This document shows, one piece after another, positions 53,873-63,333 of a stretch of DNA of 64,000 nucleotides. Under the pieces are notes generated by a model. The model was not told where the DNA came from. It made no database searches and saw only the letters and a list, made by a program, of their open reading frames with translations. Origin of the DNA: Bradyrhizobium japonicum USDA 6 (GTDB lineage Bacteria > Pseudomonadota > Alphaproteobacteria > Rhizobiales > Xanthobacteraceae); assembly GCF_000284375.1 (NCBI RefSeq), contig NC_017249.1:558001-622000 (forward strand), given 5' to 3'. The stretch's first letter is position 1. Every line of letters begins with the position of its first letter. Position numbers and translations under genes: made by a program.

Positions 53873-53902
53873 CGTCATTGCGAGCGCAGCGAAGCAATGA
53901 CG
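53873..53902. repeat. Minimal CGTCATTGC-GCAATGACG hairpin repeat
   Basis: CGTCATTGC ... GCAATGACG, a perfect 9-bp stem with a 12-base loop (GAGCGCAGCGAA). It looks like the two outer ends of the CGTCATTGCGAG-family element with the middle deleted. Confidence 0.75.
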
Positions 53903-53944
53903 AATTCGAAAGCCGTTGCTGGGCGCGGCCGCCGATGACGACCC

Positions 53945-54634
53945 TTACCGATGTCCGAAGATCGCACTCCCGACGCGCACATGGGTGGCGCCGAGCATGA
54001 TCGCGGTGGCGAAGTCCGCGCTCATGCCCATCGAGAGATTCTTCAATCCATTGCGCTCCGCGATCTTGGCGGTCAGCGCGAAATGCGCCGCCGGCGGCTC
54101 GTCGACCGGCGGGATGCACATCAGGCCGGAGATCGTCAGCCCATAGCTGTCGCGACAGCTCGCGATGAAGGCGTCGGCCTCGCCGGGAGCGATGCCGGCC
54201 TTCTGCGGCTCCTCGCCGATGTTGATCTGGACGAACAGTTCCGGGTGCCTGTTCTGGGATTCGATTTCCTTGGCTAACGCCTGGCAAATGCTCGGGCGGT
54301 CGACCGAATGGATGGCATCAAACAGTGCCACCGCCTCCTTCGCCTTGTTGGATTGCAGCGGCCCGATCAGATGCAGCGCGATGCCGGAATAAGCGGACGT
54401 TAACGCCGGCCACTTGCCTTTGGCCTCCTGCACGCGATTTTCGCCGAATACGCGCTGTCCGGCGTCGATGACCGGGATAATTGCATCCGCGGCGAACGTC
54501 TTGGACACCGCGATCAGCGTCACGGAGGCGCGATCGCGCCGCGCTTCCTTGCAGGCGCGGACAATTTCGGCTTCGACCGCGGCGAGCGCGTTTGGTGAAT
54601 GGCCGGTTACCGGCGCGGCGTTGGTTTCGGTCAT
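53945..54634 (-). CDS. PLP homeostasis protein (YggS/PLPBP family)
   Basis: 229 aa. A TIM-barrel PLP-binding protein without known catalysis that keeps free PLP in balance. PLP lysine is in LIAVSKTFAADAI near residue 45; further family blocks are RVFGENRVQEAKGKWPAL, HLIGPLQSNKAKEAV, VQINIGEEPQKAGIAP, GLMCIPP and LSMGMSADFATAIMLGATHVRVGSAIFG. Length is typical. Divergent from the diguanylate cyclase gene at 54726. Confidence 0.94.
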   Translation of the reverse strand: MTETNAAPVTGHSPNALAAVEAEIVRACKEARRDRASVTLIAVSKTFAADAIIPVIDAGQRVFGENRVQEAKGKWPALTSAYSGIALHLIGPLQSNKAKEAVALFDAIHSVDRPSICQALAKEIESQNRHPELFVQINIGEEPQKAGIAPGEADAFIASCRDSYGLTISGLMCIPPVDEPPAAHFALTAKIAERNGLKNLSMGMSADFATAIMLGATHVRVGSAIFGHR

Positions 54635-54725
54635 GACGTCGGTTCGGACTGGATTGTTGCGGAGCTAGTTCTAATTTTACCGAGTTCAAGAAAGAGTTTT
54701 TGAACCCTTCGCTTTACCTTGGCCG

Positions 54726-56447
54726 ATGGGGTGGGCAGCGAAGATGGCAAACGTCAGTTTCAACCGCAAACGAGTGAAACTCAAGCAGGTTCTCGGAATC
54801 CGGGCACGGCTTGCGTTGCTCGCGGTGATTCTGGTGACGCCCTTGATGTTCGAGCGCATCCGTTCGCTCGAGGACACGCGCGCGCGGCAGATCGCGCAGG
54901 CCGCGACCGAATTCACCACCATTGCAAGACACAGCGCGGATGCGCAGCGCGAAGTGATCTCGTCGGTCGAAACCATCCTGAAATCGGAGGCCTTCATCCG
55001 CGCCTCCGCCGGCGGCATCAGCAAGAGCTGCGACGTGTTGCGCGCGAGCCTGCCGTCGAACCTTCCCTGGATCCGCACGCTGTTGATCGCCGGCCAGGAC
55101 GGACGCATCCAGTGCGCCACCAACAACATGTATGTCGGCCTCGACCTCAGCGACCGGCCCTACTTCCAGCAGGCGCAGGAAACCGGCCGCTTCGTGCTGA
55201 GCGACTTCATCCTGTCGCGGCCCGTGCCGTCGCCGACTGTGATGGCGGTTTATCCGGTGTCGGCCTTCAGCGGCGTGGCGGATGCCGTCGTGCTCGCCAC
55301 CGTGAACCTCGACTGGATGTCGAAGGTCATGAGCAATCTCGGCGGCCGTGCCGGCATCACCGCGGTGCTGGTAGACAGCGCCGGTACCGTGCTCGCCGCG
55401 CCGGCTGACCAGCACAGCGCGATCGGCCGTCCGCTCGACAACATGCCGCTGATGTCGGCGATCGCCGACAGGGCGCTGCGTTCGGACCAGGACGAGGGCT
55501 CACTCTCTTTCCTCGCCGCCGACGGCTCCCGCCGCGCGGTGAGCTATATCCGCATCGCCGGCACCAATGCCCGCCTGATTGCGAGCATCGACGAGGACAA
55601 GGTGTCCGCGGCGGTCAGCCGCGACATCCGCACCGCCTATCTCCAGCTCGCATTCGTCGTGCTGTTCGTCCTGCTCGGCGCGCTGATCGCCGCCGAGAAG
55701 CTCGTGATCAAGCCGATCGAGATGCTGGCCGACATGGCCAAGCGCCTCGGCGAAGGCGATCTCTCGGCCCGCGCCGCGCGGAACCGGCTGCCGGCCGAGT
55801 TCGTGCCGCTGGCCCGCGCCTTCAACGCGATGGCCGCGCAGCTCAGCCAGCGCGAGCGCGAGCTGATCGCGAGCAACGACCGCCTGACCGTAATGGCCTC
55901 GATCGACATGCTGTCGGGGCTGGCCAATCGCCGCGGCTTCCAGAGCCGGCTCGACTTCGAATGGATGCGCGCGCAGCAATATGGCAGCGAGCTCGCGCTG
56001 CTGATGATCGACGTCGATCACTTCAAGCTGTTCAACGACACCTATGGCCATCTCGAAGGCGATTCCTGCCTGACCCGGCTCGGCGAATCCTTGTCCGGCA
56101 TCGCCGCCGACACGATGGGCTTTGCGGCCCGCTATGGCGGCGAGGAATTCTGCCTGCTGCTGCCGAACACCGACGTGAACCGCGCCGTCGAGATCGGCGA
56201 GCAGGTGCGCGCGGCCGTTCTGAAGCTGTGCCTGCCGCACATCACCTCCGCCCACATGATCGTCACCGTCTCGATCGGCGTTGCCGCAACGAAGCCGAAC
56301 GAGACGCTGCGCCCCGGCGATCTCATCGAAGCCGCCGACGCCGCGCTCTACGCCGCAAAACACCGCGGCCGCAACAATGTTATGGAGCACGGCATCCAGG
56401 TGATCGAGAACGGCGCGGCCGACATGATGCTGGCGGCGAGCGCCTAG
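54726..56447 (+). CDS. Membrane diguanylate cyclase with Cache, HAMP and GGDEF domains
   Basis: 573 aa (567 from an ATG at 54744). Membrane helix ~27-45, a periplasmic dCache-like sensor domain (50-300, with GLDLSDRPYFQQAQETGRFVLSDFI), a second helix (LQLAFVVLFVLLGALIAAEKLVI), HAMP (PIEMLADMAKRLGEGDLSARA), and a GGDEF domain with SIDMLSGLANRRGFQ, LLMIDVDHFKLFNDTYGH and the active site ARYGGEEFCLLL near residue 472. Makes c-di-GMP. The C-terminal stop TAG overlaps the stop of the convergent cyclase. Confidence 0.93.
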   Translation: MGWAAKMANVSFNRKRVKLKQVLGIRARLALLAVILVTPLMFERIRSLEDTRARQIAQAATEFTTIARHSADAQREVISSVETILKSEAFIRASAGGISKSCDVLRASLPSNLPWIRTLLIAGQDGRIQCATNNMYVGLDLSDRPYFQQAQETGRFVLSDFILSRPVPSPTVMAVYPVSAFSGVADAVVLATVNLDWMSKVMSNLGGRAGITAVLVDSAGTVLAAPADQHSAIGRPLDNMPLMSAIADRALRSDQDEGSLSFLAADGSRRAVSYIRIAGTNARLIASIDEDKVSAAVSRDIRTAYLQLAFVVLFVLLGALIAAEKLVIKPIEMLADMAKRLGEGDLSARAARNRLPAEFVPLARAFNAMAAQLSQRERELIASNDRLTVMASIDMLSGLANRRGFQSRLDFEWMRAQQYGSELALLMIDVDHFKLFNDTYGHLEGDSCLTRLGESLSGIAADTMGFAARYGGEEFCLLLPNTDVNRAVEIGEQVRAAVLKLCLPHITSAHMIVTVSIGVAATKPNETLRPGDLIEAADAALYAAKHRGRNNVMEHGIQVIENGAADMMLAASA

Positions 56448-57490
56448 CGGGCAGCCGTAGCGCGATCGAGCTCGACCTCCGTCACCATGCGATTACGACC
56501 GCCGCCCTTGGCGAGATAGAGCGCGCGGTCGCAGCGCTCGATGAGATCGGTGATCGCCTCGCCGGTCCGGTACTGCGCTACGCCGATCGACACGCTGATG
56601 TTGGGCAGGGTCTCCCCGGTCGAGCGGCGCGTGATCGTGCATTCGACGATGGCGCGCCTGATGCGCTCGGCGATCTCGGCGCAAGTGGCGAGATCGGCAT
56701 CCGGCAGCACCGCGATCAGCTCCTCGCCGCCATAGCGGGCCGGCAAATCCTGCTCGCGAACTTTTTCGCGCAGCACTTTCGCAATCAGGCGCAGCATCTG
56801 GTCGCCGACACCATGGCCGAAATTGTCGTTGAAGGTCTTGAAGTGGTCGATGTCGAGCATCAGCACGCCGAGCGGCTCGCCCCAATCCGCGGTCGTCTGT
56901 GCCTTGCGCAGGAATTCATCGAGCGCCCGCCGGTTTGCCAGCCCCGTCAGCGTATCGGTCCGGGCGCGCTCCTCGGACTTGGAGAGCGAGTCGCGGATCA
57001 CGTCGAGCTCGCGGGTCTTTTCGGCAAAGCCAGCCTCGAGCCTGGTCGCCCTGGTGGCCGCCCGCGCCAGCTCGTTCATGAGCTGGGCGACCAGCGCCTT
57101 CGGATCGACGCCGGCCCTGCCCCGATCGGCGACCTCGCTGATCGCCCGCATCTGGGAATGATTGTCGGCCATGGCCGTCGCCAGAAACTCCTTCGCTGCC
57201 CCCATGAGGGCATGCAGCCGATCGGACGTCTCGGAGGCGACGGTGCCCGCCCGGGGCGCGACATAGGTCTCGAACAGATCCTGGTTGGTCCTGGCGTCGA
57301 AGGGGCGATTGTGGTCGATCAGGAGTTCGATGGCATTGCGCAAATCGTCATGGCTGCCTGCGAAATAGTGGAACCAGACGGCAAAATTGGTCGGCGTCGG
57401 CGGAATCCGCTGCTCGGCCATGCTCCGCACCGCCCGTCCGGCGATGGACGCGGCATAGTCGTAATCGAGATCGTCGAAGCCTGATTCCAT
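56444..57490 (-). CDS. Diguanylate cyclase, soluble
   Basis: 348 aa from MESGFDDLDYDYAAS. Residues 1-170 are a helical N-terminal region (RIPPTPTNFAVWFHYFAG..LRNAIELLIDHN), the type seen in PdeD/DgcA-like alphaproteobacterial cyclases, followed by a coiled coil and a GGDEF domain: RTDTLTGLANRRALDEFL, VLMLDIDHFKTFNDNFGH and the active site ARYGGEELIAVL (GGEEL rather than GGEEF). The variant is likely still active. The 12 residues ahead of 57490 in the open frame are unlikely to be coding. Confidence 0.92.
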   Translation of the reverse strand: MESGFDDLDYDYAASIAGRAVRSMAEQRIPPTPTNFAVWFHYFAGSHDDLRNAIELLIDHNRPFDARTNQDLFETYVAPRAGTVASETSDRLHALMGAAKEFLATAMADNHSQMRAISEVADRGRAGVDPKALVAQLMNELARAATRATRLEAGFAEKTRELDVIRDSLSKSEERARTDTLTGLANRRALDEFLRKAQTTADWGEPLGVLMLDIDHFKTFNDNFGHGVGDQMLRLIAKVLREKVREQDLPARYGGEELIAVLPDADLATCAEIAERIRRAIVECTITRRSTGETLPNISVSIGVAQYRTGEAITDLIERCDRALYLAKGGGRNRMVTEVELDRATAAR

Positions 57491-57682
57491 CGCCTGGCGG
57501 GGTGCTGTTGGCGGCCAACCTCGCACCGACCCCTTAATCCGATCTCAATGGGCTGGTCCGTACTTTAGCGGAGCAGCCTTGCGGGGGGCCGCCGCCAGCG
57601 GCAACCCATTGACCCCCTAAGGACTTCTATGGCCTAGTCCGCCGTCTTTAGACGGCCGAATCCACGAAAACCCAACGATTCC

Positions 57683-60307
57683 ATGACCTCCGAACGCTAC
57701 AACGCCCGCGACGCCGAACCGCGCTGGCAAGCCGCCTGGGACCAGCAGGCGATCTTCGTCTCCAAGAACGACGACTCGCGGCCGAAATACTACGTGCTGG
57801 AGATGTTCCCCTACCCTTCCGGGCGCATCCATATCGGCCATGTCCGCAACTACACGCTCGGCGACGTGCTGGCCCGCTTCATGCGCGCCAAGGGGTTCAA
57901 CGTGCTGCACCCGATGGGCTGGGACGCCTTCGGCCTGCCGGCCGAGAACGCCGCCATCGAGCGCAAGGTCGCGCCGAAGGCCTGGACCTACGACAACATC
58001 GCCGCGATGAAGAAACAGCTCCGCTCGATCGGGCTGTCGCTGGACTGGTCGCGCGAATTCGCGACCTGCGACCCCAGCTACTACAAGCATCAGCAGAAGA
58101 TGTTTCTGGACATGCTCGCCGCCGGCCTCGCCGAGCGTGAGAAGCGCAAGCTCAACTGGGACCCGGTCGACATGACCGTGCTCGCCAACGAGCAGGTGAT
58201 CGACGGCCGCGGCTGGCGCTCGGGTGCCGTTGTCGAACAACGGGAAATGAGCCAGTGGGTCTTCAAGATCACGAAGTACTCGCAGGAGCTGCTGTCGGCG
58301 CTGGATGGGCTGGACCGCTGGCCCGACAAGGTGCGGCTGATGCAGCGCAACTGGATCGGGCGCTCCGAGGGCCTGCTGGTCCGCTTCGCGCTGGATCAGG
58401 CGACGACGCCCGCCGGCGAGAGCGAGTTGAAGATCTTTACGACGCGCCCGGACACGCTGTTCGGCGCCAAATTCATGGCGATCTCGTCGGATCATCCGCT
58501 GGCTCAAGCAGCCGCCGCGAAGAACCCGAAGCTTGCCCAGTTCATCGCCGACATCAAGAAGATCGGCACCGCGCAAGAGATCATCGACACCGCGGAAAAG
58601 CAGGGTTTTGACACCGGCATCCGCGCGGTGCACCCGTTCGATCCGAGCTGGAAGCTGCCGGTCTATGTCGCGAACTTCGTGCTGATGGAATACGGCACCG
58701 GCGCGATCTTCGGCTGCCCCGCGCACGACCAGCGCGACCTCGACTTCGTCAACAAGTACAATCTCGGCAACACGCCGGTGGTGTGTCCCGAGGGCCAGGA
58801 CCCGAAGACATTCGTCATCACCGACACCGCCTATGACGGTGACGGCCGCATGATCAATTCGCGCTTCCTCGACGGCATGACCATCGAGCAGGCCAAGGAC
58901 GAGGTCGCACAGCGGCTGGAAGGCGAGTTGCGCGGCAACGCGCCGGTTGGCGAGCGTCAGGTCAATTTCCGCCTACGCGACTGGGGTATTTCGCGGCAGC
59001 GCTATTGGGGCTGCCCGATTCCCGTCATCCATTGCCCCAGATGCGATGTGGTGCCGGTGCCAGACGCCGATCTGCCGGTGACGCTGCCGGATGACGCGAC
59101 CTTCGACAGGCCGGGCAACGCGCTCGATCATCACCCGACCTGGAAGCACGTCACCTGCCCGAAATGCGGGGCTAAGGCCCAGCGCGAAACCGACACCATG
59201 GACACCTTCGTGGATTCGTCCTGGTATTTTGCGCGCTTCACCGATCCCTGGAACCAGAACGCACCGACGACGCCAGCTGTCGCCAACCGGATGCTGCCGG
59301 TCGACCAGTATATCGGCGGCGTCGAGCACGCGATCCTGCATCTGCTCTACAGCCGCTTCTTCACCCGCGCGATGAAGGCGACCGGTCACATTGCGCTGGA
59401 CGAGCCGTTCGCCGGCATGTTCACCCAGGGCATGGTGGTGCACGAGACCTACCAGAAGGCCGACGGCACCTATGTGCAGCCGGCCGAGGTGAAGATCGAG
59501 GTCGGCGGCAACGGCCGGCGCGCGACGCTGTTGACGTCAGGCGAAGACATCCAGATCGGTCCGATCGAGAAGATGTCGAAGTCGAAGAAGAACACCGTCG
59601 ACCCCGACGATATCATCGAGACCTACGGCGCCGACGTCGCCCGCTGGTTCATGCTGTCGGACTCCCCGCCCGACCGCGACGTGATCTGGAGCGACGAGCG
59701 CGTCCAGGGTGCCTCGCGCTTCGTGCAGCGGCTGTGGCGGCTGGTGAACGATGCAGTGGAACTCGGCCAGGCCGCGCCGGCAGATCGTCCGGGCTCGTTC
59801 GGCCCGGATGCAACCGCCTTGCGCAAGGCTGCCCATGGCGCGCTGGACAAGGTCACCACCGGCATCGAGCGGCTGCACTTCAATGTCTGCCTTGCCCATA
59901 TCCGCGAATTCGCCAATGCGTTTTCGGAGGTGCTCCAGCGCCCCGGCCAGCCCACGGCTGACCTCGCCTGGGCGGTCCGGGAGGCCAGCCAGATCCTGGT
60001 CCAGCTGTTCTCCCCGATGATGCCGCATCTGGCCGAGGAGTGCTGGCAGGTTCTGGGCCATAGCGGGCTGGTTTCCGAGGCCGATTGGCCCCAAATCGAA
60101 CGCGATTTGCTGGTTGAAGACAGCGTGACCCTGGTGGTCCAGGTCAATGGCAAGAAGCGGGGTGAGGTCACAGTTGCAACAGCGGCCCAGAATCCGGAAA
60201 TCGAGGCTGCCGTTTTGGCCCTCGATGCGGTAAAGCTGGCCCTGGACGGCAAGCCCGTCCGCAAGGTGATCATCGTCCCCAAGAGGATCGTGAATGTTGT
60301 CGGCTAG
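57683..60307 (+). CDS. leuS: Leucyl-tRNA synthetase
   Basis: 874 aa. Class I synthetase charging tRNA-Leu. HIGH motif [15 protein letters not shown] near residue 50, the CP1 editing domain (~225-420), [14 protein letters not shown], zinc-type CPRCDVVP and [18 protein letters not shown], and [14 protein letters not shown] near residue 632. The C-terminal anticodon/leucine-specific domain is complete. It overlaps lptE by 14 bp. Confidence 0.98.
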   Translation: MTSERYNARDAEPRWQAAWDQQAIFVSKNDDSRPKYYVLEMFPYPSGRIHIGHVRNYTLGDVLARFMRAKGFNVLHPMGWDAFGLPAENAAIERKVAPKAWTYDNIAAMKKQLRSIGLSLDWSREFATCDPSYYKHQQKMFLDMLAAGLAEREKRKLNWDPVDMTVLANEQVIDGRGWRSGAVVEQREMSQWVFKITKYSQELLSALDGLDRWPDKVRLMQRNWIGRSEGLLVRFALDQATTPAGESELKIFTTRPDTLFGAKFMAISSDHPLAQAAAAKNPKLAQFIADIKKIGTAQEIIDTAEKQGFDTGIRAVHPFDPSWKLPVYVANFVLMEYGTGAIFGCPAHDQRDLDFVNKYNLGNTPVVCPEGQDPKTFVITDTAYDGDGRMINSRFLDGMTIEQAKDEVAQRLEGELRGNAPVGERQVNFRLRDWGISRQRYWGCPIPVIHCPRCDVVPVPDADLPVTLPDDATFDRPGNALDHHPTWKHVTCPKCGAKAQRETDTMDTFVDSSWYFARFTDPWNQNAPTTPAVANRMLPVDQYIGGVEHAILHLLYSRFFTRAMKATGHIALDEPFAGMFTQGMVVHETYQKADGTYVQPAEVKIEVGGNGRRATLLTSGEDIQIGPIEKMSKSKKNTVDPDDIIETYGADVARWFMLSDSPPDRDVIWSDERVQGASRFVQRLWRLVNDAVELGQAAPADRPGSFGPDATALRKAAHGALDKVTTGIERLHFNVCLAHIREFANAFSEVLQRPGQPTADLAWAVREASQILVQLFSPMMPHLAEECWQVLGHSGLVSEADWPQIERDLLVEDSVTLVVQVNGKKRGEVTVATAAQNPEIEAAVLALDAVKLALDGKPVRKVIIVPKRIVNVVG

Positions 60308-60845
60308 GATCCGCATCGCAGCCCGTTTGCTGGCGGTCGCCGCATTGGCGGCGCTGACGGCTGGCTGCTTCCAGCCGATGTATGCCGAGCGTACCGATGG
60401 CACCCCCGGCCTGCGCGAGAAGCTGATGGGGGTCGACCTTCCGCCGATCAACAAGGCCAATGCCTCCCGCGAGGCTCGCGTCGGCGTCGAGGTCCGCAAC
60501 GCCCTGGCCTTCAAGCTCTACGGCAGCGCCACGGGCATGCCGCCGACCCATCGCCTGGAGATTCGCTTCGCGACCAGCAAAACGTCGCTGATCGTCGATC
60601 CCAATACTGGCCTGCCGAACAGTGAAAACTACGGCATCGACGCCCAGTACAATCTGATCGAGGTCGTCAGCGGCAAGTCGGTCATGACCGGCACGACGTT
60701 CGCGCGCGTGTCCTATGACATGCCCGGCTCCTACCAGCGCTTTGCTCGCAACCGGGCCCTTCGCGATGCCGAGGATCGTGCCGCCAACGAGATCGCCGAG
60801 AACATCAACACTCGCCTCGCCTCGTTCTTCACCGCCGGCACTTAA
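60294..60845 (+). CDS. lptE: LPS-assembly lipoprotein LptE
   Basis: 183 aa. Lipoprotein signal with lipobox LAALTAGC (Cys at ~25), so anchored in the outer membrane. The mature part ([32 protein letters not shown] and the strand-rich [32 protein letters not shown]) is the alphaproteobacterial LptE type. It helps LptD insert LPS. The leuS-lptE-holA order is conserved. The start overlaps the leuS end. Confidence 0.92.
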   Translation: MLSARIRIAARLLAVAALAALTAGCFQPMYAERTDGTPGLREKLMGVDLPPINKANASREARVGVEVRNALAFKLYGSATGMPPTHRLEIRFATSKTSLIVDPNTGLPNSENYGIDAQYNLIEVVSGKSVMTGTTFARVSYDMPGSYQRFARNRALRDAEDRAANEIAENINTRLASFFTAGT

Positions 60846-60853
60846 GTCATCCC

Positions 60854-60944
60854 CGTCATTCCGGAGCGCCCGCACGGCGGATCCGGAATCCAGAGATTAT
60901 TGATCGAGATTTCCGGGTTCGCGCTTTGCGGGCCCCGAAATGAC
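60854..60944. repeat. CGTCATTCCGG/CCGAAATGAC-family repeat, copy 2
   Basis: Begins CGTCATTCCGGAGCGCCCGC and ends GCGGGCCCCGAAATGAC, with inner GGATCCGGAATC / GATTTCCGGGTTC pairing. It is inserted between lptE and holA, and its right end touches the annotated holA start codon at 60940 (AATGAC). Confidence 0.78.
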
Positions 60945-60954
60945 AGTTGGCCCG

Positions 60955-61983
60955 ATGGTCGCGCTGCGCGGAAAAGAGATCGACGCCTTCCTCGCCCGTC
61001 CCGACGGGGGCCGACCGATCATCCTGCTCTACGGTCCCGATGCCGGCCTCGTGCGCGAGCGCGCCGATGCACTGATTGCCTCGGCCGTCGACGACCCCAA
61101 CGATCCCTTCTCACTCGTCAAGCTCGACGGCGACGAACTCTCCGCCGAGCCGTCGCGGCTCGTCGATGAAGCCATGACGGTGCCGTTGTTCGGCGGTCGC
61201 CGCGCCATCCGCGTCCGCGCCGGCTCGCGCAGCTTTGCCAGCGGTATCGATACGCTGGCGGAGATGAGCGTGAAGGATTGCCGCATCGTGATCGAAGCCG
61301 GCGAGTTGCGCCCGGAATCGCCACTGCGCAAGGCCTGCGAGAAGGCCAAGACGGCCGTGGCGATCGGCTGCTATCCCGACACCGAGCGCGACCTTGCCAA
61401 GCTGATGGACGACGAGCTCCGCATCGCCAATCTGCGCATCGCGCAGGATGCCCGCGCGGCGCTGATGTCATTCCTCGGCGGCGACCGCCAGGCCTCGCGC
61501 AATGAGCTGCGCAAGTTGACGCTCTATGCGCATGGCAAAGGCGAGATCACGCTGGATGACGTGATGTCCGTCGTTGCCGATGCGTCCGAGCTGAAACTCG
61601 ACCCCATCGTCGACGGCGCCTTCGCCGGCCGGCCCGACATCGTCGAGACCGAATTTGCAAAGGCCATGATCGCCGGCACCTATCCCGGCGTGATCATCTC
61701 CGCTGCGCAGCGCCAGGCTGCGTGGCTGCACAAATCTGCGCTCGCGATCGCCGACGGCCAGCCTGCCTCCGCCGTGCTCGAGGGCGGCTATCCGCGCCTG
61801 CATTTTTCGCGAAAGCCCGCGGTGGAAACGGCGCTGCGCAATTTCAGCGTAGCGCGGCTCGCCGCAATCATCGAGCAGCTCGCGACCGCTGCGCTCGACA
61901 CCCGCAAGCAATCCACCCTCGCCGCCGCCATCGCCCAGCGCACGCTGATGGCCATCGCCGCGAATGCGAAGCGGCGCGGCTGA
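60955..61983 (+). CDS. holA: DNA polymerase III subunit delta
   Basis: About 342 aa from 60955 (347 from an ATG at 60940, which is part of the repeat). Clamp-loader subunit that opens the beta clamp. Motifs: RPIILLYGPDAGLVRERADAL, LVDEAMTVPLFGGRRAIRVRAG, CRIVIEAGELRPESPLRKACEK and the helical NELRKLTLYAHGKGEITLDDVMSVV. MVALRGKEIDAFLARPDGG is the natural family start. Follows lptE. Confidence 0.93.
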   Translation: MVALRGKEIDAFLARPDGGRPIILLYGPDAGLVRERADALIASAVDDPNDPFSLVKLDGDELSAEPSRLVDEAMTVPLFGGRRAIRVRAGSRSFASGIDTLAEMSVKDCRIVIEAGELRPESPLRKACEKAKTAVAIGCYPDTERDLAKLMDDELRIANLRIAQDARAALMSFLGGDRQASRNELRKLTLYAHGKGEITLDDVMSVVADASELKLDPIVDGAFAGRPDIVETEFAKAMIAGTYPGVIISAAQRQAAWLHKSALAIADGQPASAVLEGGYPRLHFSRKPAVETALRNFSVARLAAIIEQLATAALDTRKQSTLAAAIAQRTLMAIAANAKRRG

Positions 61984-61999
61984 GGCACCGCTCTCTCCA

Positions 62000-62115
62000 C
62001 GTCATTGCGAGGAGCTCGTGACAAAATTGCGAAGCAATTTTGCACTGAAGCGACGAAGCAATCCAGAGTCCCTCCGTGGGGACACTCTGGATTGCTTCGC
62101 TTCGCTCGCAATGGC
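62000..62115. repeat. CGTCATTGCGAG-family repeat with an extra inner palindrome
   Basis: CGTCATTGCGAGGAGCTCGT, then a small palindrome AAAATTGCGAAGCAATTTT (62023-62041), then GAAGCAATCCAGAGT ... ACTCTGGATTGCTTC and TCGCTCGCAATGGCG. The extra palindrome is not present in the copy at 16124-16211. Confidence 0.75.
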
Positions 62116-62161
62116 GTGTGGAGAGAGTTGCGCGTCGCAATGACGGTGCGAAGCGCCAAAT

Positions 62162-62292
62162 CCGTCATCCTGAGGTGCGAGCCGCGCGGCGCAACGCGGC
62201 GCGTGGGGAGCCTCGAAGGATGAACGGCCCCGATGCAGCGAAGCCGTCGCCCTTCGAGGGCCGGTGAAGAAGCGGCCACCTCAGGGTGACGG
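62162..62292. repeat. Palindromic repeat, CCGTCATCCTGAGGTG/CACCTCAGGGTGACGG family
   Basis: Left end CCGTCATCCTGAGGTGCGAG, right end GGCCACCTCAGGGTGACGG, with inner arms GCCTCGAAGGATGAACGGCC and CCCTTCGAGGGCC. Length ~131 bp. Confidence 0.78.
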
Positions 62293-62309
62293 TGATAGAG
62301 TCGGTGCGT

Positions 62310-63197
62310 CTACAGCGCGCCCTTCGCCAGCCGCTTCATCACCTCGTCGAGCTGATCGAGGTTGCGGTAGTTGATCTGGACGGAGCCGCCGGGGTCGCGG
62401 TGATTGACCGTGACCTTGAGGCCGAGCGCATCGCTGACGCGCTTTTCGAGATCGATCGTGTCGGGGTCCTTTTCCTTCCCCCCGGTGCTGCGCGCCTTCT
62501 GCGGCTTGCGCTCCGGCACACCCTCTTCATGCGCGAGCGCCTCGGCCTGGCGCACGTTGAGGCCTTCCGCGACGATACGCCTGGCTGACGCGACCGGATC
62601 GGGCACGCCGATCAGCGCGCGGGCGTGGCCGGCGGTCAGCTCGCCGCTCGTGATCAAGGCCTGCACTTCGGCCGGCAGCTTCGTCAGCCGCATCATGTTG
62701 GCGATGTGGCTGCGGCTCTTGCCGACGACCTTTGCGATGTCGTCCTGGCTGCGTTTGAACTCGTTGGCGAGCGCGTGATAGCCGAGCGCCTCTTCCATCG
62801 GGTTGAGGTCTTCGCGCTGCACGTTCTCGACGATCGCGAACTCCAGCGCATCGCTGTCGCTGATGTCGACCGGCACGATCGGCACTTCGTGCAGGCCGGC
62901 CATCTGCGATGCGCGCCAGCGCCGTTCGCCGGCGATGATCTCGAAGCGATCCTGCGCGCCCTTCACCGGACGCACGACGATCGGCTGGATCACGCCGTGC
63001 TGCCTGATCGAATCAGAGAGCTCCTTGAGCTCCGTTTCCGAAAAGGCGCGGCGCGGGTTGCGCGGATTGGGCTTGATGAATTCGATCGGCACCTTGCGCT
63101 GCGCGCGCGGACGATCGACATGCTGAGCCTCGCCGCCGACATCACCGATCAGACTCGCAAGACCCCGACCCAGTCGCGAACGCGCTTCGTCGGCCAT
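62310..63197 (-). CDS. parB: Chromosome-partitioning protein ParB
   Basis: 295 aa, start MADEARSRLGRGLASLIGD behind AAGGGAG. CTPase clamp that loads at parS. Motifs: IKPNPRNPRRAFSETELKELSDSI, the CTP-binding GERRWRASQMAGL (box GERRxRA), VENVQREDLNPMEEA, a helix-turn-helix QDDIAKVVGKSRSHIANMMRLTKLP, GHARALIGV, and the C-terminal dimerisation domain (GSVQINYRNLDQLDEVMKRL). Faces holA. Confidence 0.97.
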   Translation of the reverse strand: MADEARSRLGRGLASLIGDVGGEAQHVDRPRAQRKVPIEFIKPNPRNPRRAFSETELKELSDSIRQHGVIQPIVVRPVKGAQDRFEIIAGERRWRASQMAGLHEVPIVPVDISDSDALEFAIVENVQREDLNPMEEALGYHALANEFKRSQDDIAKVVGKSRSHIANMMRLTKLPAEVQALITSGELTAGHARALIGVPDPVASARRIVAEGLNVRQAEALAHEEGVPERKPQKARSTGGKEKDPDTIDLEKRVSDALGLKVTVNHRDPGGSVQINYRNLDQLDEVMKRLAKGAL

Positions 63198-63242
63198 CGC
63201 CAGCTCCCTTGGATTCACTGTGCAACACTCCAGAACTGAATT

Positions 63243-63331
63243 ATCGTAGGGTCGGCAAGCGAAGCGTGCCCACCAGTTGTGTGCAGAAGATGGTGGGCAC
63301 GGCGAAGACGCCTTTGCCCACCCTACGGCAG
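63243..63331. repeat. GTGGGCA/TGCCCACC-family repeat, copy 3, inside the parA-parB gap
   Basis: CGTAGGGTCGGCAAGCGAAG ... GTGCCCACC and GGTGGGCACGGC ... GCCTTTGCCCACCCTACGG: two facing hairpins. It takes up most of the 136-bp gap between parA and parB. Same family as 3830-3931 and 50120-50198. Confidence 0.78.
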
Positions 63332-63333
63332 CT

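Larger units (their letters stand above)
61984..62309. other. 326-bp gap between holA and parB filled by two repeats
   Basis: Almost the entire gap is repeat DNA: the CGTCATTGCGAG-type element at 62000-62115 and the CCGTCATCCTGAGGTG-type element at 62162-62292. No gene. The convergent genes holA (plus) and parB (minus) have no other visible terminator. Confidence 0.7.
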
